A DNA stretch of 64,000 nucleotides from Flavilitoribacter nigricans DSM 23189 = NBRC 102662. Its GTDB lineage: Bacteria > Bacteroidota > Bacteroidia > Chitinophagales > Saprospiraceae. The position numbers and the translations under genes are program-made. Below, one piece after another: positions 27,752 through 36,100 of this stretch. The number at the start of each line of letters is the position of its first letter. The first letter of the stretch is position 1. The notes under the pieces are model-generated. The model did not search any database. It was not told the origin of the DNA and was given only the letters and a program-made list of their open reading frames with translations. The stretch covers positions 26,402-90,401 of the forward strand of contig NZ_PDUD01000051.1 in assembly GCF_002646595.1 (NCBI RefSeq), written 5' to 3'.

Positions 27752-29416
27752 ATGAAACTATCAAAATATTTTCCATTATTTTTCGCCCTGCTCTTTTTGG
27801 CGGTCCTGGCCGGTTGTGAAAAAGACGATGAGCAGTTCTTCGAAAGGACTCGCTTATTCCGGCCGGTACTGAACGAGCCGCTCATGGCGGAAGGTAATTC
27901 CATTATCGTCAATCTGGGTAATATCCGGGAGGCTACTTCCTACACGCTGGAAGTGAGCCGGGATACTTTCCAGACCATTGACTACACCCTCGAATCGGAT
28001 ACCAGCTACGTTATCCTGGATGAAACCACGCTGGGAGAAGAGCTGTTCTGGAATACCATTTATCAGGTACGGGCCACCGCTCATGCCGACGATCCGACCT
28101 ACGACAGCCGGGAAGCCGACCTGGGTAGCGTACGCACCCAACGTTTCCCCTCTATCCTCAACATACCCGCCGGTTCTGACGTGATCGATGTAGCGGCCCG
28201 GGTCACCTGGGTAAAAGCCGGTGCGCCGGTTACCATGGTCCGTCTGTTTTCCGATACGGACCTGCAGTTGAAAAACCCCATTGAGGAATACGAAGTTTCC
28301 AGCGAGGAAGAAGCAGCCGGTGAAAAGATCATTACCGGTCTGACTCCACTTACGGGTTATCAGATCGCGATCTACAGTGGAGCCGGAGGCACTACGCTTA
28401 GAGGTTGGGAGAACTACACCACTCTCGAAGCCGGCGTTGATCCGGCGGCAGCCGGTGTGATCGACCTGACCGCCAGCGAAGATCCGGACGCGGTGATCAA
28501 TGCCGTAGCTACGGCAGCGGACGGAGATATTATCCTCCTCCAAAAAGGGGTACTCTACAATCTGCCCAGTGAATCGCTGGATAAATCGATCACCATTCGG
28601 GGCGCTTACGGCTTCGGTGCCCAGCAGGCGATCCTGTTCACTACCGGTAACTGGAACATCGCCGAAGGCGCCAATATCGATCACATTCGTTTCATCGACC
28701 TGGAAGTACGCGGAGAAGATCCGGGAGGGGACTACGTTTTCAACCCCAACCGCGATGCCATCACTACGGTACGCGAGCTGACGTTCGACAACTGCTTTAT
28801 CAACAGCTTCCGCGGTATCATCCGGGTACGGGGCGGTGTGATGGTGGATAATTACAACATCATCAACTCCATCGTTCACAACATCGGTGGCTACGGCATT
28901 TTCACGGCGGATACGGACGGAGACGATCGCGCCTCCATCGGCAATCTGCTGCTGCAGAACAGCACCTTCAGCAAGATCAATACTTTCATCCAGTCGCGTC
29001 AGAACAGTAATTCCATCATCATCGAAGACTGTACCCTGAATGAGTTCACCACCCGGGGTGGCCGGGTATTCCGCTACCGCGGCGGAGACGGCAAAAGCGA
29101 TGTTCTGAATGGTATTACTATTACGAATACCATCTGGGGGCACGGCTGGGATGAAGGTGAAGCCGGCACTTACGAGGTGCGCTTCATCGCCGAAGGTCTG
29201 GCCAATACGACCTTCAACTTATCCAACAACTTCGGCACGTCCCAATTCTCCTTCTCCGAAGGATACGAACTGTCGGGTTTCCCGGGCATCATTTACAACG
29301 GCACGGCCGATGATCTCTGGGTAGATCCCTACGACGGATTAGATTTTCATTTTCAGGATTCCGGTTTCTCCGGCAGGTTGACAGCAGGTGATCCCCGCTG
29401 GAGACCGGATCTGTAA
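27752..29416 (+). CDS. Surface lipoprotein with fibronectin-like and beta-helix domains (DUF4957/DUF5123-like)
   Basis: The 554-residue product has a lipoprotein signal (FLAVLAGC, Cys22). Residues about 35-225 look like two fibronectin type III-like domains (ATSYTLEVSRD, YQVRATAHADD, GLTPLTGYQIAIYSG). Residues about 240-554 form a right-handed parallel beta helix (ELTFDNCFINSF, NIINSIVHNIGGYGIF, SIIIEDCTLNEF). The order susC-susD-this gene matches surface glycan-binding proteins of pectin loci. The beta helix resembles pectate lyases, but no lyase motif is obvious, so binding, not cleavage, is the likelier job; weak lyase activity cannot be excluded. Confidence 0.88.
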   Translation: MKLSKYFPLFFALLFLAVLAGCEKDDEQFFERTRLFRPVLNEPLMAEGNSIIVNLGNIREATSYTLEVSRDTFQTIDYTLESDTSYVILDETTLGEELFWNTIYQVRATAHADDPTYDSREADLGSVRTQRFPSILNIPAGSDVIDVAARVTWVKAGAPVTMVRLFSDTDLQLKNPIEEYEVSSEEEAAGEKIITGLTPLTGYQIAIYSGAGGTTLRGWENYTTLEAGVDPAAAGVIDLTASEDPDAVINAVATAADGDIILLQKGVLYNLPSESLDKSITIRGAYGFGAQQAILFTTGNWNIAEGANIDHIRFIDLEVRGEDPGGDYVFNPNRDAITTVRELTFDNCFINSFRGIIRVRGGVMVDNYNIINSIVHNIGGYGIFTADTDGDDRASIGNLLLQNSTFSKINTFIQSRQNSNSIIIEDCTLNEFTTRGGRVFRYRGGDGKSDVLNGITITNTIWGHGWDEGEAGTYEVRFIAEGLANTTFNLSNNFGTSQFSFSEGYELSGFPGIIYNGTADDLWVDPYDGLDFHFQDSGFSGRLTAGDPRWRPDL

Positions 29417-29437
29417 ACTGATCCAATCCTCATAAAG

Positions 29438-29504
29438 CCACAAACGATCGCGAATTTTCACGCATCATCACTTTAGTTACGTAGGCATTCGGGTTCGTTT
29501 GTGG
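29438..29504. promoter_or_regulatory. Intercistronic long-loop inverted repeat
   Basis: CCACAAACGA (29438-29447) is the exact reverse complement of TCGTTTGTGG (29495-29504), with 47 bases between. It fills much of the 159-bp gap between the beta-helix lipoprotein and the pectin methylesterase gene and could mark a processing site or internal control point. Confidence 0.5.
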
Positions 29505-29575
29505 TTCATTTTCCCCGGCATTTGCCGATCAGCGATCCAGGCAGCCGCAACGACCACTTCAAACGACTACCAACC

Positions 29576-30538
29576 ATGACCTTTTCGATCCGGGTATTCC
29601 ACCTCCTGCTATTGCTATGCTTTTTTGTGACGGCATCGGCGCAGTACGCGACCTACATGACCGTTGCCCAGGACGGCAGCGGCGACTATACATCCATTCA
29701 GGATGCAATTGACAACACCAAGTCCTTTCCGGATCAGGCGATCACCATTTTTGTAAAGAATGGGGTCTACCGCGAGAAGGTACGGATTTACGCCTGGAAC
29801 ACCCGCGTGACCCTCCTGGGCGAAGACCGGGAAAAAACGATCATTACCTACGATGATCACTTCAAGCGGATCGACCGCGGCCGGAACAGCACTTTCCTCA
29901 CCCATACCCTCTGGGTGGAAGCCAATGACTTCACCGCCCGGAATCTGACCATCGAAAATACGGCCGGCGCTGTGGGGCAGGCAATTGCCCTCTCCGTGAG
30001 CGGGGACCGGTGCGTCTTTGAAAACTGTACCATTCTCGGGCATCAGGATACGCTGTACTGTACCGGCGAAAGCAGCCGCCAGTATTTCACCGATTGTCTG
30101 ATTGCCGGCACAACGGACTTCATTTTCGGCAATGCCACCGCTGTATTTGACAAATGTACTATCCGCTCCCTGAGCGATTCTTTTGTAACCGCAGCCTCCA
30201 CCACTCCGCGGCAGCACTACGGTCTGATCTTTCTGGATTGCCGGCTCACCGCAGCGGACGGGGTTGCTGCGGTGTACCTCGGTCGCCCCTGGCGGGCCTA
30301 CGCCAAAACCGCATTCATCAATTGTACCTACGGCGACCACATTCTGCCGGAAGGCTGGGATGACTGGGGACAGCCCACGAATCACCAAACCGCCTCCTAC
30401 GCGGAGTACGCTCCCAGTGAAAACCTGGAAGGTCGGGTGGACTGGGCCAAAAAGCTCAGAAAAAAACAATTGAAAAACTACAAGCTGACCACTATTTTTT
30501 CGGGTTGGACGCCGCGTAGTGGTTCTGCCACTAAATAA
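29576..30538 (+). CDS. Pectin methylesterase, carbohydrate esterase family 8
   Basis: The enzyme de-methylates homogalacturonan, making it a substrate for pectate lyase and polygalacturonase. The 320-residue product has a signal peptide (FHLLLLLCFFVTASAQ). All CE8 signatures are present: GVYREKV, QAIALSVSGDR, LGHQDTLY (first Asp), TDFIFGNA (second catalytic Asp) and LGRPWRAY (Arg and Trp). The start at 29576 is chosen for the signal peptide. The final codons lie in a GTGGTTCTGCCACTAA sequence that recurs inverted at 33031. It ends 6 bp before the oxidoreductase gene. Confidence 0.96.
   Translation: MTFSIRVFHLLLLLCFFVTASAQYATYMTVAQDGSGDYTSIQDAIDNTKSFPDQAITIFVKNGVYREKVRIYAWNTRVTLLGEDREKTIITYDDHFKRIDRGRNSTFLTHTLWVEANDFTARNLTIENTAGAVGQAIALSVSGDRCVFENCTILGHQDTLYCTGESSRQYFTDCLIAGTTDFIFGNATAVFDKCTIRSLSDSFVTAASTTPRQHYGLIFLDCRLTAADGVAAVYLGRPWRAYAKTAFINCTYGDHILPEGWDDWGQPTNHQTASYAEYAPSENLEGRVDWAKKLRKKQLKNYKLTTIFSGWTPRSGSATK
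30519..30534. repeat. 16-bp inverted repeat, left copy
   Basis: GTGGTTCTGCCACTAA at the end of the pectin methylesterase gene is the exact reverse complement of 33031-33046. Each copy can also form a small GTGG-CCAC hairpin. The two copies bracket the oxidoreductase and GH26 genes. Confidence 0.5.
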
Positions 30539-30544
30539 AATTCT

Positions 30545-31816
30545 ATGAAGACTTCAAGAAGAAAATTTATAACCACCGCATCCCAACTCGGGGCGGTCGG
30601 CGGCTTAATGAGCAGTGGATTGCTATCCTTTACCGGGGCGGCAGGCACTGAAATTCAGGGGTCCAGAAAAAAATTCGGTCCCAACGATACCATTCGTGTC
30701 GGTATTATCGGCACGGGTGGCCGGGGCATGAGCCTGATCAAAAATACCCAGGCTATTGAGGGTATGGAAATTGCAGCCTGCTGTGATATTCTGCCCTTCC
30801 GGCTGGAAGCAGCCATGAAGATTGCGGCCAAGGGTGCCAAGCAATATGATGACTACCGCAAACTTCTGGCCCAGCCGGACCTGGACGCCGTGATTATCTC
30901 CACGCCTCTGTATCTGCATTTTACCATGATCCGGGACGCACTGGAGGCGAACAAGCACATCTACTGTGAAAAGACCATGACGTTCACCATCGAGGAAGCC
31001 AAAAAGCTTAAACCCCTCCTGGACAATTCGGATCGCGTTTTTCAGGTAGGCTACCAGCACCGTTACAATCCGGTGTACCAAAAAGTCAAGGAAATTATCG
31101 AAGGAGATGAATTTGGGCCGCTGAGCCACATCGAATGCTACTGGAACCGCAACGGCGATTGGCGCAAACCGGTACCGGACCCAAAATTCGAAAAGATCAT
31201 CAACTGGCGGATGTACCGGGATTATTCCGGCGGCCTCATGGCCGAACTATCCTCCCACCAGATCAACATCGTTAACTGGATGCTGGGCTCTACGCCGAGT
31301 CAGGTGACCGGCTTCGGCGGTATCGACTACTGGAAGGACGGTCGTGAAACCTTCGATAACATTCACGCCATTTTTCAATACCCTAAAGGACTCAAACTGA
31401 GCTGTACCTGTCTGACGACCAACGCTCAGATGGGATTCCAGATGAAATTCTACGGCAAAAATGCAACCGTACAGATCATCCGGGAAGCCGGCTACGAAGC
31501 CTGGCTCTACGTCGAGCCTACCTATTATCAGGACTTCGGCAACGATAAGCAAAAAGAAGCCGGCGTGGATGCCGTGACCGGTGCCACGACCGAATTGCTG
31601 AAGAAGGGCAAACCGATCGCACTGTTCCAGTCGGACCCCGGCAAGGAAGATGCCGAACCTACCCGACTCGCTATTGCCAGCTTCGGGACCTGCATCCGCG
31701 AAAGCAAGGAACCCGTGGTCGGGTACGAAAGCGCTAAGGATAGCGCCGTCTGTGTAGCCTTAGCCAATAAGGCCATGCAAAGCGGCGAAATGATCAAGTG
31801 GAAAGATTACATTTAA
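30545..31816 (+). CDS. Tat-exported Gfo/Idh/MocA-family oxidoreductase
   Basis: The product is 423 residues. The N-terminus carries a twin-arginine signal (TSRRKFITTASQLG), then a Rossmann dinucleotide-binding start (IRVGIIGTGGRGMSLI), the CEKTMTFTIEEAKKL segment where most relatives have EKP, and GYQHRYNPVYQKVKEII. The C-terminal half has the family's GGLMAELSSHQINIVNWML. These enzymes use NAD(P) to oxidise sugars or break glycosidic bonds; export with bound cofactor is common in Bacteroidota polysaccharide loci. It may act on galacturonate- or mannose-derived products in the periplasm. The substrate is not known. Confidence 0.93.
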   Translation: MKTSRRKFITTASQLGAVGGLMSSGLLSFTGAAGTEIQGSRKKFGPNDTIRVGIIGTGGRGMSLIKNTQAIEGMEIAACCDILPFRLEAAMKIAAKGAKQYDDYRKLLAQPDLDAVIISTPLYLHFTMIRDALEANKHIYCEKTMTFTIEEAKKLKPLLDNSDRVFQVGYQHRYNPVYQKVKEIIEGDEFGPLSHIECYWNRNGDWRKPVPDPKFEKIINWRMYRDYSGGLMAELSSHQINIVNWMLGSTPSQVTGFGGIDYWKDGRETFDNIHAIFQYPKGLKLSCTCLTTNAQMGFQMKFYGKNATVQIIREAGYEAWLYVEPTYYQDFGNDKQKEAGVDAVTGATTELLKKGKPIALFQSDPGKEDAEPTRLAIASFGTCIRESKEPVVGYESAKDSAVCVALANKAMQSGEMIKWKDYI

Positions 31817-31837
31817 ATCGCAATTACAGATGGTACC

Positions 31838-31871
31838 GTGTGGTCCTGCCGATTTGGACGCAGGATCACAC
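31838..31871. terminator. Bidirectional hairpin between convergent genes
   Basis: GTGTGGTCCTGC (31838-31849) pairs with GCAGGATCACAC (31860-31871) with one G-T-type mismatch, and the flanks GATGG/CCATC extend the structure. It lies in the 68-bp gap between the convergent oxidoreductase and GH26 genes. No T-run is present. Confidence 0.65.
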
Positions 31872-31884
31872 CGCCATCGGCTCC

Positions 31885-33018
31885 CTACCTTCGTTTCCGG
31901 GTGTAAATGCCTTCCAGGTCCTCTTCGAACAGCGTATAATTGTCCCGGTAAAAACGCATAAAATCCGGCACGCTCACCTGTCCGGGAAAAGGGGCGTAGT
32001 AATGCGTCGGGCTACGCGTATCGTTTCGCCAAACCAGCACAAAAGCCAGTTCCGTATCGTGCATTTTCATGGTGCGCAATAAGGTCTGTGTCCACCAGGA
32101 AGTATCGGGGATAGATTCCAGTCCGGTCTCCGTTAGTGCAGCCAGCTTTCTGGCCTTACGGGCATAATCCGAAACGATCTTGAGTTTCATGGCCGCCGTG
32201 TAGGGAGCGTAACGATCCCGGCCCATATCTCCGTAGTTGTCCATACCCACCATATCTACCCATTCGTCTCCCGGATACCTTTCGAGGAATTGCGTTTCGG
32301 TCAGAAAGTTCCTATCGGGAGAATAGGCGTAGAGCAAATTGTGGACGTCCAGGGTGTCGCGCAGGTAGGACACCGTAAACCGCCAGAGGGTGATAAAATC
32401 TTCCCGACTGGTATGTGGCTTCCCCCACCAAAACCAGCCGCCGTCAAATTCGTGGAACGGACGAAAGATCACCGGGGCGAGCTCGCCGTCCCGCCCGGTT
32501 AGACTTTTTGCCCAGCTACCGATGTGATCCAGGATAGATCGGTATTTTTCGTGGTCAGTTCCCCCCGGAATGATCCGGGCCACTATGGACAGAGAATCTT
32601 CCGGGCGCCAGTAAAAGCTGTTTCCGTCCACCGGATTTCGGAAATGCCAGGCGGCGGTGATCACGCCGCCCCGGTCGTAAGTCGCTACCGCATTGTTGCG
32701 CAGTCGTTCTTTTTCCTGCTCTACGGCTTCCGGAGAGCGGCCGGAAAAATCCATAAAATCGATACCGATCACCGCCGGATGGGAACCGGTAACCGATTTT
32801 ACATCGGAACGGTCCGCGTCGCCCCACCAGCCGTGACCGTATTCAGTAGCGTGCTGATGCCCGAATAAGGTGTGCTTTTCGGAAAGTTTGTCCAGATTAT
32901 GAAACAACATTTTGGTGCGCAGGCTGGCCTGCCGGTCGATGGTCCCGTTCCGGACCGAACCGCAGGCACTTATCCCTAATACCACCAAGGCAAGTACCGG
33001 GAGGAGTTGGTTTTTCAT
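31885..33018 (-). CDS. Beta-mannanase-like glycoside hydrolase family 26 (lipoprotein)
   Basis: The 377-residue product has a lipoprotein signal (LALVVLGISAC, Cys19). GH26 motifs are clear: the opening LFGHQHATEYG, the acid/base Glu190 in FRPFHEFDGGWFWWG and the nucleophile Glu297 in ALTETGLES, on a TIM barrel. Family knowledge points to endo- or exo-beta-1,4-mannanase activity. It is the only - strand gene between 15.9 and 37 kb, so it interrupts the pectin locus and may have been acquired separately; it is bracketed by 16-bp inverted repeats. Confidence 0.93.
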   Translation of the reverse strand: MKNQLLPVLALVVLGISACGSVRNGTIDRQASLRTKMLFHNLDKLSEKHTLFGHQHATEYGHGWWGDADRSDVKSVTGSHPAVIGIDFMDFSGRSPEAVEQEKERLRNNAVATYDRGGVITAAWHFRNPVDGNSFYWRPEDSLSIVARIIPGGTDHEKYRSILDHIGSWAKSLTGRDGELAPVIFRPFHEFDGGWFWWGKPHTSREDFITLWRFTVSYLRDTLDVHNLLYAYSPDRNFLTETQFLERYPGDEWVDMVGMDNYGDMGRDRYAPYTAAMKLKIVSDYARKARKLAALTETGLESIPDTSWWTQTLLRTMKMHDTELAFVLVWRNDTRSPTHYYAPFPGQVSVPDFMRFYRDNYTLFEEDLEGIYTRKRR

Positions 33019-33030
33019 TTTGTTTTTTTA

Positions 33031-33046
33031 TTAGTGGCAGAACCAC
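33031..33046. repeat. 16-bp inverted repeat, right copy
   Basis: TTAGTGGCAGAACCAC is the reverse complement of 30519-30534. It lies 12 bp upstream of the GH26 start codon, within that gene's leader. Confidence 0.5.
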
Positions 33047-33086
33047 GGCAGCTCGCTCGTTTCTGCCCTCCGGTTAAATTTAGCTA

Positions 33087-33094
33087 TACTTTTG
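33087..33094 (+). promoter_or_regulatory. Candidate -7 promoter element for the PL1-CE8 fusion gene
   Basis: TACTTTTG matches TAnnTTTG and lies 87 bp upstream of the ATG at 33182. A TTTCTG at about 33060 could be a weak -33 region. Confidence 0.5.
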
Positions 33095-33181
33095 TGAATT
33101 CTTGCAGGGTGGATAAATGCCCAACAGTGCGGCTATAGTGATAGTTTTACAGCATATCAATCTGAAAAACCAACCACACCC

Positions 33182-36100
33182 ATGCGCTACTATTTTATCA
33201 TTTTCCTATGCCAGCTTGTTTCACAGATCAATTTTGCCCAGCTACCTGCCTTTCCCGGTGCGGAAGGCTACGGTAAATATACCACCGGAGGGCGTGGCAC
33301 ACCGCAAACGCCGACCACGGTGTTCACCGTCACCAATTTGACGGATGTCAACAGTCCCGGCAGTTTGCGGTACGCATTACGAGCTTCCGCCGCACACCGC
33401 ACCATCGTTTTCCGGGTCAGCGGAACCATCCGGCTGACCTCCCGGCTCACCATTCCCGCCAACACGACTATTGCCGGACAGACCGCTCCCGGCGGCGGCA
33501 TCTGTATTGCGGACCACCCGGTGGTCATCTCCGGAGATAATGTGATCCTGCGTTACCTCCGGGTACGGCTGGGGGATCGCTACCAGAACCAGGGAATGGT
33601 AGACGGCAGCGGCGGTGACGACGCGCTGGGCAATCTCGGCAACAAACACATCATCATCGACCACTGCTCGGTGAGTTGGAGTAATGACGAAGCGCTTACG
33701 GTATACCGGGGCGACAGCATCACGCTACAGTGGAACATCATCTCCGAACCATTGAATTATTCGTACCACTTCGAAGCCGGAGGGAGCGATTTTCAGGAAC
33801 ACGGCTACGGTGGCATCTGGGGTTCCCGCCACGGCAGTTTCCACCACAACCTCATCATGCACCTGAAAGGCCGGGCACCCCGCTTTTCCGGTAATAGCTC
33901 CTATCCGTCCGGTACGGTGGAAAACTGTGATTTCCGGAACAACGTGATCTACAACTGGCGGGATTACAGCACCAACGGCGGAGAAGGTGGCCGGTATAAC
34001 CTCGTAAACAATTACTACAAATACGGTCCTTCCACCCGGGATGGCAACCCCTCCGGAGCGCCGCGCCGGGCAATGATCATGAATCCCTCCCGTTCCAGTA
34101 GCCTCCCCTACCCGAAGGTTTACCTTTCCGGGAATTTTGTGGACAGCTATCCGGATGTGACGGCCTCTAACTGGCTGGGCATTGCTCCCGCCGGCGGCTC
34201 GCGTTCGGATACGGCCAGCATCAAGGTGGAACAGCCCCATACGGTTGAACCCATGCCAACGGAAAGCGCCGAGGAGGCATACGTGCAGGTACTCGCGAAA
34301 GCCGGGGCCAACCTGCCCCTGCGCGACACCCTGGACGAGCGCCTGGTCAACGATGTGCTGAACCGCACCGGACGGATCATTGACGTACAGGGCGGTTATC
34401 CCCACGGAACGCCTTTCGCCGAGACGATTGACGCCTGGCCCGATCTGGCCCCGGGAACATCCCCGGCAGATACCGATGCCGATGGTATGCCCGACGAATG
34501 GGAACTACTCCGGGGACTGAACCCCAACGACGATTCGGACCGCAGCGGTATCGCCGCCAACGGCTACACCAATCTGGAAAATTACCTCAATGGACTTACC
34601 CAGGACGCTGGGGGAGAAAATTCCGATTATGATCTGGTGGTAGCTACCGACGGCAGCGGAGATTTTCGGAGTGTGCAGGCCGCGATCAATGCGGTACCCA
34701 CGAATCTTTCCGAGCCTTTCGTGATCTACATCCGAAACGGAAAATACAAAGAGAAGATCAGCGTACCTTCCAATAAACCCTTTATTCAACTGGTGGGAGA
34801 AAGCGTTGCCAATACGGTACTCTATTACGACGATTATGCGTCGTTGCCACTTCCCGGCGGCGGCACCCTCGGCACCCAGAATTCAGCCAGCTTTTCCATC
34901 AGTGCCACGGATTTCTCAGCTTTCAATATCACTTTTGCCAACACTTACGGGAACGGCTCCCAGGCGGTGGCGGTGCTGGTGAATAATGACCGGGCGGTAT
35001 TTAAGAATTGCCGCTTTCTCGGAAATCAGGATACCCTGTATCCGAAAGGCCCCGGCACCCCACGGCATTATTTCAAGGACTGCTATATTGACGGCAATGT
35101 CGACTTCATCTTCGGTAGTTCGGCGGCCCTGTTCGAGGATTGTGTGATCTACGCTAAATCCCGGAGCAATACGGGTAGCTCCTACATTACCGCCCCCAAT
35201 ACGCCTCCCGGCCGCGATTACGGTTACGTTTTCCGGGATTGCGTGCTGCCCGAAAATACCGGTCTGACCACCTATTTTTTGAGTCGCCCCTGGCAAAACA
35301 CCGCTTCGCACAATCCGCGGGCCCACAATAAAAATGTGTTCCTGAATACCGTCATGAGTACGTCCATCAAACCGGAAGGCTGGAGTGTGTGGAACGAGAC
35401 GACCGATACCGACCTGATCTATTACGGAGAATACAACAGCCAGTACTGGGACGGCAGCCCCCTGGACGTCAGTCAGCGCGTACCCTGGTCCTATCAATTG
35501 ACAACAGCCGAAGCGGCGACTTACACCCGCGAGAACATCTTCGGCGACTGGGATCCCTGCGCGATCTATCCGGAATTGTGTGATGATCAAAGCCCCGAAA
35601 TTGCCGTTACTAATTTCCGGGCGGAACAAACCGATACCTCCGGCCTGCTGCAATGGAATGTTAGCTGGGGAATAAGCGGGACCAGTTTTCAGCTCTACCG
35701 CGCAACGAACCCGGCCGGCGAATACCAGTTGATCGATGACCTTACTGCCGTTAGCGACACCATTTTTAATTTTCTACTGGAAGATCAGCTGCCCCCGGCG
35801 GGACAGGTCTACTATTACTACCTGACCGGTTCCCACGACGAACTGAACACCCACGTGAGCGATACGGTACTGGTTTCCAGCCTGCCGGCCATCAGATCCA
35901 GCGGCCAGTTGCAGCCCTTCTTCCAGGAACTTGGACTGCCATCTCCCCGCCAGCAGATCACCATTACGGCCGAGAATCTATTGGATGAAGTCGTGATCAC
36001 GCCACCGGCATTTTTTGAGTTATCCGACGATGACGGCCTGTCCTGGTACACAAACGATGATCCGCTCCGGATTGCCGATACCGACAATACCATTCCGGAA

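Noticed and set aside
30519..33046. Composite transposon
   Set aside because: The 16-bp inverted repeats bracket metabolic genes only; no transposase or target-site duplication is seen.
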